Shown one piece after another: positions 8,294 through 17,917 of a DNA stretch of 64,000 bases. A program made the translations under genes and the position numbers. This DNA is from Chitinophaga niabensis. GTDB taxonomy: Bacteria; Bacteroidota; Bacteroidia; Chitinophagales; Chitinophagaceae. Every line of letters starts with the position of its first letter. The first letter of the stretch is position 1. The stretch lies in NCBI RefSeq assembly GCF_900129465.1, contig NZ_FSRA01000002.1:1798001-1862000 (forward strand). Reading direction: 5' to 3'. The notes under the pieces were generated by a model. The model was not told the DNA's origin. It ran no database searches and saw only the letters and a program-made list of their open reading frames with translations.

Positions 8294-9637
8294 ATGTCAT
8301 CCGGAAATAAACATCCCTATCCTTTCATGATCGTCCTGGGCACGCTATGTTGCCTGGGGGTATTATCATTGATCAATAATTCTTTTTCTTTCGGCAATCA
8401 TAATACCCGCCCGCTGGACATCCTGGCGGACCTGAAAAAGGAAGAGCAGGCTCCGGAACCTGAAACAGCAAACATCCCGGCTACTGTCAAAAAAGACTCC
8501 ACAACCGTTGCCGCCACTATGGCGCCGCCAATAGACTATGCCACCTATCCCGGTATCATAGAATACGGTGACCGTAACTCCGGCATGCGTTCTTTCGTGA
8601 ATGCCCTCAAAGCCCTCAGGGCAGGGCAGCGAAAGAAAGTACGCATCGCTTATTTCGGAGATTCCATGATAGAGGGAGACCTTATCACGCAAGACCTGAG
8701 AGACAGTCTCCAGCATTATTTCGGGGGAGAGGGTGTTGGTTTTGTACCAGCAACCTCTGTTGTATCCGGCTTCCGTACCTCCATCCGGCACAGCTTTTCC
8801 GGGAACTGGATGGATTATCATTTTAAGAATATCCCCCCAAAGGGCACAGAACTGGGTATCTCCGGTCACGTGTTCTTACCTGCCGCACAAAGTTGGGTAA
8901 GGTACCAGCCGGCTGACAAAGAAACATTTGAAGAAGTAAGTTTATTATATGGCTCTGGAGGAGGAGAGGTAATGATCAACAATAAACCCCTCCGCCTGGA
9001 TGGTAAGAACAGTCTTAACGCTAAATCATTTATTTCAGACTCCACCCAAAACTCCCTTACCCTGCAATTCAAAACCAGCACCCTGTTCTATGGTGCCTGT
9101 TTTGAAAGCCCCGCCGGCGTGTTCCTGGATAACTATTCCTTCCGTGGCATCAGTGGTATTGAACTCGGAAAGCTGAGCAAAAACATGTGGATGCAGATGC
9201 AGTCTGTTCGCCCATATGATCTTATTGTGCTGCATTACGGTGCCAATGTGTTATTCCTCCCGGAGAATACAAAATTCGACTGGTACGAAAGACCTATGGT
9301 GAAAGTAGTGGATTCCCTGCGCCAGCTCTTCCCCAACACTTCTTTCCTCATCGTAGGTACAGCAGATAAAGCATACAAAAAGAAAGGTAAATACGTGACC
9401 GCCCCCGGTGTAAAAGCATTGATGAAGATCCAGCATAATTTTGCAGAATCAAGAGGCATGGCTTACTGGAACCTCTTTTCCGCTATGGGTGGAGAAGGAG
9501 CCATGGCACGCTGGGTAGAAGGAGATACCACTTACGCCAATAAAGATTATACCCACTTCAACTTCCGCGGAGCGTCCAAAATAGGCGGTCTGTTATATAA
9601 AGCGATCATGGATGAATATAAGCAGGAGCAGTTGTAG
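8294..9637 (+). CDS. membrane-anchored SGNH/GDSL-family hydrolase or acyltransferase
   Basis: 447 residues. One N-terminal membrane anchor (about 10-32) is followed by a Pro/Glu/Thr-rich linker (about 48-85) and an SGNH domain facing the periplasm. Block I is YFGDSMIEGD with nucleophile S124, block III is HYGANV, and the catalytic dyad D418/H421 is in DYTHFNF. Members of this fold next to an MBOAT gene usually act as the partner that transfers acyl groups to an exported polysaccharide or lipid, or removes them. The next gene, a second SGNH protein, overlaps its 3' end by 26 nt, and the MBOAT gene follows, so the three are one operon. The polymer is unknown. Confidence 0.85.
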   Translation: MSSGNKHPYPFMIVLGTLCCLGVLSLINNSFSFGNHNTRPLDILADLKKEEQAPEPETANIPATVKKDSTTVAATMAPPIDYATYPGIIEYGDRNSGMRSFVNALKALRAGQRKKVRIAYFGDSMIEGDLITQDLRDSLQHYFGGEGVGFVPATSVVSGFRTSIRHSFSGNWMDYHFKNIPPKGTELGISGHVFLPAAQSWVRYQPADKETFEEVSLLYGSGGGEVMINNKPLRLDGKNSLNAKSFISDSTQNSLTLQFKTSTLFYGACFESPAGVFLDNYSFRGISGIELGKLSKNMWMQMQSVRPYDLIVLHYGANVLFLPENTKFDWYERPMVKVVDSLRQLFPNTSFLIVGTADKAYKKKGKYVTAPGVKALMKIQHNFAESRGMAYWNLFSAMGGEGAMARWVEGDTTYANKDYTHFNFRGASKIGGLLYKAIMDEYKQEQL

Positions 9638-10745
9638 GATCTTAGTATGCATCCTCATAACCTGCAGCGCCAGCGCGCAGCAGAAATTTTTGTATAACGA
9701 CACCTGCCTGTATCCTTTCTTTGCATACCTGCAGGATAAAGGAACAGCAAAGGTATTCCACCTCGGCGACTCTCATGTACAAGCCGGTTTTCTGCCCAAC
9801 GCAGTAGCAGCCGGCCTTAAAAAGAAATTCGGAGATGCCGGCACCGGTTGGGTATTCCCTTACAACCTGGCAGGTACCAACGGCCCTGATAATTACAGAT
9901 GGAGCAGTAATATAAGATGGAGTGCAGACAGGATCGTAGACCGTAACATTTCTGCATGGCCCGGCCCCGGAGGGATAGCGATTGCAGGAAATAATCCTGT
10001 ACTCACCTACACTGGCCAGAACATCACAGAAGTAAAAGCCTTCTTCAAAGAAGGCACCGCAGAAATAAACGATGGAGAGCTGACACAAGAGGATGCCGGT
10101 TTTGGCAAGGCCGCTTTAATCCGCTTCCATGGCCCGCAAACCACTTTCAGCTTAAGATGGCCTTCACAAACTGTTCGTTTTTATGGAGCCATCGTATACA
10201 GTGGTGATCCCGGTATCTTGTACAATAGTATTGGCATCAACGGCGCACAGTTCATGCATTACAACCAGGACGCTGCCACCATCCCAACACAGATGGCTAT
10301 CCTGGAACCGCAGCTGGTGATCATTTCCCTGGGTACCAATGAAGCTTTCGGCGGCGTTTCCGCAACACAGCTTCGCCAGGAGATGGACAAAACAGTAACA
10401 GCCATCAGAGAAAATGCACCAGAAGCAACCATTCTCTTCACCACCCCGCCATCAGGTATGATGAAGAAGAGGCAGGTGCCTTATAAAAAGAAAGGAAAAA
10501 CACGGTACCGCATTTCTTACGTCAGTAATTCACAGGTAGCAGTGATCAGGGCAGAGATGATCCGGTTCTGTAAAGACAATGATATCGCCTGGTGGGATTT
10601 TCACGAAGTGATGAAGGCAGATAAGAATTTTGCCCGCGGCTGGAGCCAGGACCATGTACATTTTAACGCATTCGGATATACCCGGCAGGGCAACTTATTG
10701 TATGATGCCATCATAGCCAGCTGGGAGAAATGGCAGCAAAAATAG
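9612..10745 (+). CDS. exported SGNH/GDSL-family protein
   Basis: 377 residues with a signal peptide (about 1-23, ending SASAQ), so periplasmic or surface exposed. Block I is HLGDSHVQAG (nucleophile S54), block III is SLGTNEAFGG, and the catalytic pair D347/H350 is in DHVHFNAFGY. All SGNH catalytic residues appear intact. The ATG at 9612 lies inside the preceding gene, and the 26-nt overlap suggests translational coupling. With its membrane-anchored paralogue and the MBOAT protein it probably forms an acylation machine for an extracellular glycan, as in alginate-type O-acetylation systems. This is inference from gene order. Confidence 0.85.
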   Translation: MNISRSSCRILVCILITCSASAQQKFLYNDTCLYPFFAYLQDKGTAKVFHLGDSHVQAGFLPNAVAAGLKKKFGDAGTGWVFPYNLAGTNGPDNYRWSSNIRWSADRIVDRNISAWPGPGGIAIAGNNPVLTYTGQNITEVKAFFKEGTAEINDGELTQEDAGFGKAALIRFHGPQTTFSLRWPSQTVRFYGAIVYSGDPGILYNSIGINGAQFMHYNQDAATIPTQMAILEPQLVIISLGTNEAFGGVSATQLRQEMDKTVTAIRENAPEATILFTTPPSGMMKKRQVPYKKKGKTRYRISYVSNSQVAVIRAEMIRFCKDNDIAWWDFHEVMKADKNFARGWSQDHVHFNAFGYTRQGNLLYDAIIASWEKWQQK

Positions 10746-10750
10746 AACCT

Positions 10751-12238
10751 ATGTCCTTTTTTGAGAACCTGATAGCCCAGGTACTGTACAACCCGGAAGA
10801 ACCCATTCTGTTCAACAGCGCATTCTTCCTCTTTTTCTTCGCCGCTTTCCTATGCTGCTATCAGTTGGTTAGGAAGAACGAAAGGGGCAGGGTATGGGTG
10901 TTCACTTTATTCTCTCTATACTTCTTTTATAAAGCCTGCGGCGCATACGTAGGCCTGGTAATACTTTCCGCTATTGTAGACTTCTATCTCAGCAACCGCA
11001 TTCACGCGGAAAAAGAAGAACGCACCCGTAAAACCTTACTCTGGTTCAGCATCCTCATCAATATCGGCATGCTGTTCTATTTTAAGTACACAGACTTCTT
11101 CATCAATATGATTAATGGTGTCAGCAACGGCCACATCAGTCCGCTGAACCTATTGCTTCCCATTGGCATTTCTTTTTACACCTTCGAGAATCTCAGCTAT
11201 ACCATAGATGTATACAGAAAGGAGATAAAACCTGTGGATAATTTCATGGACTATCTTTTCTTCCTTTCCTTCTTCCCCAAGCTAATGATGGGGCCCATTG
11301 TGCGGGCAGCAGATTTCATTCCCCAGATCAAACAGCCCTACAATATAAACCAGGAGGATGTGGGCAAAGGCATGTTCCTCATACTGGGCGGCCTTTTCAA
11401 AAAAGTAGTGATCTCAGATCTCATCTACCAGAACTATGTACAATACATCTTTGACGATCCCTCCCGTTATACCGGTATAGAATGTTTGTTTGGTGTTTAT
11501 GCCTATGCACTGGTGATCTACTGTGATTTCTCCGGGTATTCAGATATGGCCATTGGTATTGCCCGCTGGATGGGATTCAAAATACCACCTAACTTCGATA
11601 AACCTTATAAAAGCAGCTCCATCACTGAATTCTGGCGGCGCTGGCATATCTCTTTGTCTTCCTGGTTGCGGGATTACATCTATATACCATTAGGTGGTAA
11701 CCGCAAAGGAAAGGTCCGCCAATACGTAAACCTTATGCTCACCATGCTGATCGGTGGTTTCTGGCATGGCGCCAGCTGGAACTTTATTTTCTGGGGAGGT
11801 GTACACGGTGGAGCATTGGGATTGGACAAACTATGGAGCCAGTGGAACAAAAAGATCGCCTGGTTCAAAGCCACGCCTGTAAGGGCCAGGCTCTGGAAAA
11901 TAGGTGGTGTGTTATTCACTTTCCATTTAGTTTGTTTCTGCTGGATCTTCTTTAAAGCGGCTACCTTCGGCGGCGCCTGGGACCTTATCCACCAGGTAAC
12001 CTTTAACTTCCAGGGGCATTTATTCTTCCAGCTGATGGGAGCATACCCACAGGTGTTCCTGTTAATGGCTATTGGTTATATACTGCATTTCCTGCCGGAT
12101 GTGGCAGAGCAAAAACTGGAATTCCGCCTCGGGAAACTGCCAGTGTGGGGAAGTGTAGCCGTGCTGGTACTCTTTATCTGGTTCCTTGCACAGGTAAAAT
12201 CCCTGGAACCCATGATCCCCATCTATTTGCAATTTTAA
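10751..12238 (+). CDS. MBOAT family O-acyltransferase (AlgI-like)
   Basis: 495 residues with about ten membrane segments, of the MBOAT family whose AlgI/DltB-like members carry acyl groups across the inner membrane. The diagnostic motifs are EFWRRWHISLSSWLRDYIY (H299) and GGFWHGASWNFIFWG (H339, the presumed catalytic His). I start it at ATG 10751, 5 nt after the upstream stop, giving MSFFENLIAQ as in homologues; an in-frame ATG at 10730 overlapping the SGNH gene is possible. It probably works with the two SGNH proteins upstream. No polysaccharide synthase is adjacent, so the acceptor is unknown. Confidence 0.92.
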   Translation: MSFFENLIAQVLYNPEEPILFNSAFFLFFFAAFLCCYQLVRKNERGRVWVFTLFSLYFFYKACGAYVGLVILSAIVDFYLSNRIHAEKEERTRKTLLWFSILINIGMLFYFKYTDFFINMINGVSNGHISPLNLLLPIGISFYTFENLSYTIDVYRKEIKPVDNFMDYLFFLSFFPKLMMGPIVRAADFIPQIKQPYNINQEDVGKGMFLILGGLFKKVVISDLIYQNYVQYIFDDPSRYTGIECLFGVYAYALVIYCDFSGYSDMAIGIARWMGFKIPPNFDKPYKSSSITEFWRRWHISLSSWLRDYIYIPLGGNRKGKVRQYVNLMLTMLIGGFWHGASWNFIFWGGVHGGALGLDKLWSQWNKKIAWFKATPVRARLWKIGGVLFTFHLVCFCWIFFKAATFGGAWDLIHQVTFNFQGHLFFQLMGAYPQVFLLMAIGYILHFLPDVAEQKLEFRLGKLPVWGSVAVLVLFIWFLAQVKSLEPMIPIYLQF

Positions 12239-12290
12239 TGTGTATAATAATTTATTCTCATGCGTATGCGTAATCCTGATAATAAGTAAC

Positions 12291-12298
12291 TAACTTTG
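12291..12298 (+). promoter_or_regulatory. -7 element of fabF
   Basis: TAACTTTG is an exact TAnnTTTG match 33 nt before the fabF ATG. No good -33 TTTG is seen. Confidence 0.5.
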
Positions 12299-12331
12299 CG
12301 TCCTTAACTTTTGTCATTCAAAGTAAATCTT

Positions 12332-13594
12332 ATGCGTACTGTTACACTGAGGAGAGTCGTGATCACCGGAATGGGAGCTATCACACCGATCGGTAATGAT
12401 GTAAATACGTTCTGGAATAACATGAAAGCCGGAATGAGTGGCTCGGGCCCTATCACAAAGTTCGACCCCACAGAATTCAAGACTAAATTTGCCAATGAGT
12501 TAAAGGGACTGGATATTGATGCCTTCATTGAAAAGAAGGAAGCGCGTAAGATGGATACCTTTACGCAATACGCTATGGTTGTTGCGAAGGAAGCTATTGA
12601 AAATTCAGGAGTAGACCTCAACACGGTAGACCGTACTAAGTTTGGTGTGATCTGGGCTTCTGGTAACGGTGGTATGCAAACCTTCGAGGACCAGATCATC
12701 GAGTTTGCACAAGCCAACTTTGTTCCTAAGTTCAACCCCTTCTTTATTCCTCGCCTTATTTCTGATATCGCTGCAGGGCAGATCGCTATCAAATATGGCC
12801 TGATGGGTATTAACTATTGTACCGTATCCGCCTGTGCCTCTTCAAACAGTGCACTGGTAGATGCCTTCAATTATATTCGTCTTGGTAAAGCCAACATGAT
12901 CGTTGCCGGAGGTTCTGAAGGACCGATCACCCGTGCAGGCATTGCAGGTTTCAATGCCCTCAAGGCATTGTCTACCCGGAATGAAGATCCCATGCATGCT
13001 TCCCGTCCTTTTGACGTAGAGCGCGATGGATTTGTAATGGGCGAAGGCGCAGGCGCACTGATCCTTGAAGATTATGAGCATGCCATGAAACGTGGTGCCA
13101 CTATCTACGGAGAAATGGTAGGCGGTGCCATGAGCTGTGATGCATATCACCTCACAGCCACACATCCTGAAGGATTAGGCGCACAGCTGGGTATGAAAGA
13201 AGCCCTGGATGATGCAGGACTTTCTATCACAGATGTAGATTACATCAATGCCCACGCTACTTCCACACCGCTGGGTGATGTAAGTGAACTGAAAGCCATC
13301 AAAGCTTTATTCGGCGACCACGCAAAGAACATCAATATCAGTGCAACTAAATCCATGACAGGTCACCTGTTGGGAGCAGCTGGTGCTATTGAAGCCATTG
13401 CCTGTGTGAAAGCCATCCAGGACGATATTGTTCCGCCAACAATCAATACCACGGTATTAGGAGAAGGCATTCCCGAAGATCTGAACCTCACACTCGGCCA
13501 GGCGCAAAAACGCGTGATCAATGTAGCGCTCAGTAATACTTTCGGTTTCGGTGGCCACAACGCTATTGCAGCTTTCGCGAAGTTTAAAGGATAG
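12332..13594 (+). CDS. fabF: 3-oxoacyl-[acyl-carrier-protein] synthase II
   Basis: 420 residues, the usual FabF length. It condenses malonyl-ACP with acyl-ACP in fatty acid elongation. The catalytic triad is clear: C168 in VSACASSN, H308 in NAHATSTPLGD and H345 in SMTGHLLGAAG. The C-terminus has the NTFGFGGHNA motif. ATG 12332 gives MRTVTLRRVVITGMGAITP; an in-frame TTG 21 nt upstream is unnecessary. The gene stands alone between its own promoter and terminator, without acpP or other fab genes, so it may be a specialised ketosynthase, but nothing in the sequence separates it from housekeeping FabF. Confidence 0.93.
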   Translation: MRTVTLRRVVITGMGAITPIGNDVNTFWNNMKAGMSGSGPITKFDPTEFKTKFANELKGLDIDAFIEKKEARKMDTFTQYAMVVAKEAIENSGVDLNTVDRTKFGVIWASGNGGMQTFEDQIIEFAQANFVPKFNPFFIPRLISDIAAGQIAIKYGLMGINYCTVSACASSNSALVDAFNYIRLGKANMIVAGGSEGPITRAGIAGFNALKALSTRNEDPMHASRPFDVERDGFVMGEGAGALILEDYEHAMKRGATIYGEMVGGAMSCDAYHLTATHPEGLGAQLGMKEALDDAGLSITDVDYINAHATSTPLGDVSELKAIKALFGDHAKNINISATKSMTGHLLGAAGAIEAIACVKAIQDDIVPPTINTTVLGEGIPEDLNLTLGQAQKRVINVALSNTFGFGGHNAIAAFAKFKG

Positions 13595-13613
13595 TTTTTC
13601 TTAGATATTATAG

Positions 13614-13645
13614 ACCGGGCCGGAGTTTTTCGGCCCGGTTTTTTT
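13614..13645 (+). terminator. Rho-independent terminator after fabF
   Basis: A 9-bp stem (ACCGGGCCG with CGGCCCGGT), 8-nt loop and a run of T residues. A second weaker stem (GCCGTTG 13676-13682 with CAACGGC 13695-13701, then GTTTTT) lies just downstream and may be a back-up. Confidence 0.85.
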
Positions 13646-13722
13646 ATGTAGCCAACATCAGTTCATTACTCAGCCGCCGTTGTGTCACTCACTTCAACGG
13701 CCGTTTTTCAAATGAGCTTCCC

Positions 13723-14706
13723 CTAGTTATACCCATTGATAAGATTTACCACTACCTGCGCGATGATATCCTTTTCATCAGGCTTGCTTTCAGCGATCAT
13801 CAATGTAAGTGCAACAAGAGCATTGTCCGCAATTCGTTTGGTGCCATCGTGCCGATAAAGGATATTGTTCTTCTCCAGGAACCATACAAACAGGAAAGCC
13901 GCGATCCGTTTGTTACCATCAGAGAAAGAATGGTTTTTAACAACAAAGTATAGTAAATGTGCAGCTTTCTCCTCAATGCTGGGATAAAGATCATGCCCTC
14001 CGAAGGATTGGTAGATCGTGGCTATGGAACTTTGAAAAGATTCATCTTTTTCATTACCGAATAGGCTACTCCCGCCAAATTTATCCTTTAACCCTTGTAT
14101 CGCTTTCATGGCTTCCGCATAAGTGGCAACAAAAAGTTGTTGGTTATGAGTAGCCTCTATTGTCAGATTTCGATGATCATATTTATCTAAAACATCAAGT
14201 GCATAGGTATAATCGGTAATGACTTTTAGTAGGCCAGTGGTTTCATCAGATGATAATTCCTGATTGCCGACAACATTGCCCATTATACGCACTGCCTGTT
14301 TAAGTGCATTGAATTGCTGGCGTTGCTCATGTAGGCGTTTTTCATTCAGAGCATAGCCTATGGTCAGGTATTCTTTAAGTACCTTGTTGGCCCATATTCG
14401 GAATTTTGTTGCGTTTTTCGAATTCACCCGATAACCGAGGGATAAAATAAGATCCAGATTGTAGTACTTCGTCTTGTATTTTTTGCCATCAGAAGCAGTA
14501 TGTTCCATTTTGGAACATACTGAGCTTTCTTCTAACTCATTGGTTTTGAATATATTTGATAAATGTTTGGTAATCGCGGGACGTTGAATGCCAAATAATT
14601 CTGCAATTTGTTTTTGTGTTAGCCAGATGGTGCCTTTTTCCAGTTTGACATCAATTGTGGTTTCCCCATCAGGTGTCTGATAAATAATGATCTGATTGTT
14701 TTCCAT
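13723..14706 (-). CDS. RhuM-like N-terminus fused to a Fic/Doc domain
   Basis: 327 residues on the minus strand, between fabF and uvrA. The N-terminal part (about 1-150) matches the virulence RhuM family: TIWLTQKQIAELFG resembles a DNA-binding helix pair and is followed by YYNLDLILSLGYRVNS and FRIWANKVLKEY. The C-terminal part is a Fic/Doc fold with H259 in HSFSDGNKR (259-267), where the last residues read NKR as in Doc rather than NGR as in AMP-transferring Fic proteins. Doc phosphorylates EF-Tu; whether this protein does is unknown. No separate antitoxin gene is adjacent and no clear inhibitory helix motif was seen. ATG 14706 is preferred; an upstream in-frame ATG at 14745 adds 13 unconserved residues. 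Confidence 0.88.
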   Translation of the reverse strand: MENNQIIIYQTPDGETTIDVKLEKGTIWLTQKQIAELFGIQRPAITKHLSNIFKTNELEESSVCSKMEHTASDGKKYKTKYYNLDLILSLGYRVNSKNATKFRIWANKVLKEYLTIGYALNEKRLHEQRQQFNALKQAVRIMGNVVGNQELSSDETTGLLKVITDYTYALDVLDKYDHRNLTIEATHNQQLFVATYAEAMKAIQGLKDKFGGSSLFGNEKDESFQSSIATIYQSFGGHDLYPSIEEKAAHLLYFVVKNHSFSDGNKRIAAFLFVWFLEKNNILYRHDGTKRIADNALVALTLMIAESKPDEKDIIAQVVVNLINGYN

Positions 14707-14933
14707 ATCGTTCCTCTTATCATTATAAAAATAACACATCAGCAATTGGCAGATGGTTAAAAGTTGGCAAAGCAGGCAGAAGAAGCTCGTGATCTTCTTC
14801 TAATACACCCTCTCCCCCCCCCAATCCCTAAACCACTGATCCTCAATATCATCCCTTCATTCCTCCTTCTTTATTTTTCATTCATTCCTGAAATGCGTAG
14901 TTTAGTATTTTGAATTTCGTGTTCGGGAACTAT

Positions 14934-17813
14934 ATGGCAAAGCAAAAGCAAAAAACGGCAGAAAAACCCGCTCCAGTGGCTAATAACGAGGAAATGATCG
15001 AAGTGTACGGCGCAAGGGAGCATAATCTTAAGAACCTGGATATCCAGATCCCCAAGAACAGTCTGGTGGTGATCACGGGTATCAGCGGCAGCGGTAAGTC
15101 TTCCCTCGCATTCGATACCATTTATGCAGAAGGACAGCGCCGCTACATGGAAAGCTTCTCTGCATATGCCCGCCAGTTCATCGGCGATATGGAGAGGCCG
15201 GATGTGGACAAGATCACAGGGCTCTCTCCCGTTATTTCTATCGAGCAGAAAACAACTAACAAAAATCCCCGCTCCACAGTAGGGACTATCACAGAGATCT
15301 ATGATTTCCTCCGCTTGCTCTACGCACGCGCAGGAGAAGCATTCTCCTATAATACCGGCAAACGCATGACGCGTTTCTCCGAAGAAGAGATCATGGCACA
15401 CATTTTCTCTAACTTCCCCAAAAAGAAACTCGTGATCCTGGCCCCCATTATCCGCGGCCGTAAAGGGCATTACCGGGAATTGTTTGAGCAGCTCCGCAAA
15501 CAGGGTTATCTCAAAGTACGGGTAGATGGAGAAATACTGGAACTGAAAGAACGTATGCAGGTGGACCGTTACAAGATCCACGACATTGAACTTGTGGTAG
15601 ACCGTATACAGGTGCAGGACGATGCCCGCGTACGCATCAGCCAGAGTGTGCAAAAAGCACTCACCTTAGGCAAAGGTCTCATGTTCATCATGGAACATGA
15701 TTCCAATAAAGTAAAACAATACAGCCGGCAACTGATGTGTGAGGAAACAGGTATCTCTTACGAAGAACCTTCTCCCAACACGTTTTCCTTCAATTCTCCA
15801 TATGGTGCATGCCCCCGCTGTAAAGGTCTTGGTACCATTTACCAGATCAATATGGACGAAGTGCTGCCTGATCGCAGTAAGTCCATCAACGATGGTGCGC
15901 TGGCACCGTTGGGGGAAGCAAGGGATACTTTTACTTTCAAACAGGTACAGCAACTCGCTAAAAAATATAAGTTCTCTTTAACCACACCCATCGAAAAGAT
16001 CCCTGAAAAAGCGTTGAACGTATTGCTCTTCGGTGATGAAAACGGTAAGCTGGAAGTGGATATGGATTTTGATGAAAACGGCAACGGCACAGAAACACTG
16101 TCCACTGAATTTGAAGGGGTGGTGAATATGGTGCGCCGTTATTTCAACGATACTTCCTCAGATGCCATACGCAACTGGGCAGAAGGTTTCATGCAACTCA
16201 GCAGTTGCCCTGAATGCGAAGGCACCCGCCTGAAAAAGGAAAGCCTCATGTTCAAGGTAGATGGTAAGAACATTGCAGAACTGGGCGCCCTCAACCTCAG
16301 CCACCTGGCAGAATGGTTTGCTACAGTGGAAACACGCCTCAGTAATAAACAAAACGTTATTGCAAAAGACGTATTGAAAGAAATTCGTGAACGCCTGGGA
16401 TTCTTGCTGGATGTAGGTTTAACCTATCTTACCCTGAGCCGCCCCACCCGTTCCCTGAGTGGAGGAGAATCACAACGTATCCGCCTTGCCACACAGATCG
16501 GCTCTCAACTGATGGGCATCACCTATATTTTGGATGAGCCCAGCATCGGTTTGCACCAGAGAGATAACATGCGCCTGATAGATGCCATGCGCAATCTGAA
16601 AGCCATGGGCAACACCGTGATCGTAGTGGAACATGATAAAGATATTATGCTGCATGCAGATCACCTGGTGGATATTGGCCCAGGTGCCGGTATTCACGGA
16701 GGTAAGATCGTGGCACAGGGTACACCGGCTGAGATCCTGAAACTGGATACCGCCACGGCAGGATACCTGAATGGTATCCGCGAAATACCTGTTCCCAAAG
16801 AGCGCCGCAAAGGAAATGGAAAATTCCTGGAGCTGAAAGGGGCCACCGGCAATAACCTCAAGAACGTCAGCGTTAAATTGCCCCTGGGTACCTTCATTTG
16901 TGTAACGGGTGTTTCCGGTAGCGGAAAATCCACCCTCATCAATGAAACATTATATCCCATTCTTTCCAAACATGCCTACGATTCCAAAATGGTACCGATG
17001 CCCTACAAGAGCATCAAGGGCCTGGAGGAACTGGATAAAGTGATAGAGATAGATCAAAGCCCTATCGGCCGCACGCCCAGAAGCAACCCGGCTACCTATT
17101 GCGGCTTCTTTACAGAGATCCGTCAGTTATTCACCGCCATCCCGGAAGCAAAGATCAGGGGTTACAATGCAGGCCGATTCTCCTTCAACGTAAAAGGAGG
17201 CCGCTGCGATGTTTGTGAAGGAGCAGGTGTAAGGGTGATAGAAATGAACTTCCTGCCGGATGTATATGTACATTGCGAAAAATGTAATGGCCGCCGGTAC
17301 AACAGGGAAACCCTGGAGATCAGGTACAAAGGCAAATCCATTTCCGATGTATTGGATATGACGGTTGAAGAAGCAGTAGACTTCTTCCAGGCAGTGCCCT
17401 ATCTTTACCGCAGAATTAAAACCCTCCAGGATGTAGGCTTAGGATATATCACCCTCGGCCAGTCTGCTGTAACCCTCTCCGGTGGAGAGGCACAACGGGT
17501 AAAAGTGGCCACGGAACTGTCTAAGAAAGATACCGGCAAAACCATTTACATATTGGATGAACCCACCACGGGATTACACTTCCAGGATATCCAGCTCTTG
17601 CTGAATGTGCTGAATAAACTGGTGGACAGAGGAAATACCGTACTGGTCATAGAACATAACCTGGATGTAGTAAAAGTGGCGGATTATGTGATAGACCTTG
17701 GTCCGGAAGGAGGAGAAGGCGGCGGTACCATCCTGGCAGCAGGAACACCCGAAGAAGTAAGTAAAAACAAAGAAAGCCACACGGCGAGGTTTTTAATAAA
17801 AGAATTGAAATAG
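14934..17813 (+). CDS. uvrA: excinuclease ABC subunit A
   Basis: 959 residues, full length for UvrA, the damage-recognition ATPase of nucleotide excision repair. Two ABC modules are present: the first Walker A is GISGSGKSS near residue 45 and the second is GVSGSGKST. Zinc-binding cysteine clusters CPRCKGLG, CPECEGTR and CDVCEGAG with CEKCNGRR are intact. The signature motifs SLSGGESQR and TLSGGEAQR precede Walker B segments ILDEPSIGLH and ILDEPTTGLH. ATG 14934 (MAKQKQK) is chosen; an in-frame TTG at 14910 falls inside a -7-like TATTTTG (14906-14912). No terminator was recognised downstream. Confidence 0.97.
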   Translation: MAKQKQKTAEKPAPVANNEEMIEVYGAREHNLKNLDIQIPKNSLVVITGISGSGKSSLAFDTIYAEGQRRYMESFSAYARQFIGDMERPDVDKITGLSPVISIEQKTTNKNPRSTVGTITEIYDFLRLLYARAGEAFSYNTGKRMTRFSEEEIMAHIFSNFPKKKLVILAPIIRGRKGHYRELFEQLRKQGYLKVRVDGEILELKERMQVDRYKIHDIELVVDRIQVQDDARVRISQSVQKALTLGKGLMFIMEHDSNKVKQYSRQLMCEETGISYEEPSPNTFSFNSPYGACPRCKGLGTIYQINMDEVLPDRSKSINDGALAPLGEARDTFTFKQVQQLAKKYKFSLTTPIEKIPEKALNVLLFGDENGKLEVDMDFDENGNGTETLSTEFEGVVNMVRRYFNDTSSDAIRNWAEGFMQLSSCPECEGTRLKKESLMFKVDGKNIAELGALNLSHLAEWFATVETRLSNKQNVIAKDVLKEIRERLGFLLDVGLTYLTLSRPTRSLSGGESQRIRLATQIGSQLMGITYILDEPSIGLHQRDNMRLIDAMRNLKAMGNTVIVVEHDKDIMLHADHLVDIGPGAGIHGGKIVAQGTPAEILKLDTATAGYLNGIREIPVPKERRKGNGKFLELKGATGNNLKNVSVKLPLGTFICVTGVSGSGKSTLINETLYPILSKHAYDSKMVPMPYKSIKGLEELDKVIEIDQSPIGRTPRSNPATYCGFFTEIRQLFTAIPEAKIRGYNAGRFSFNVKGGRCDVCEGAGVRVIEMNFLPDVYVHCEKCNGRRYNRETLEIRYKGKSISDVLDMTVEEAVDFFQAVPYLYRRIKTLQDVGLGYITLGQSAVTLSGGEAQRVKVATELSKKDTGKTIYILDEPTTGLHFQDIQLLLNVLNKLVDRGNTVLVIEHNLDVVKVADYVIDLGPEGGEGGGTILAAGTPEEVSKNKESHTARFLIKELK

Positions 17814-17917
17814 GCATTGCCTGTTAAAATAAAGAAGCCATGCTGCCCGGTTTTTGCAAAAAACGCACACGGCCGGATTTTTGCTGAAAAAAGGCATTCG
17901 CCAACACAAAGGGATTT

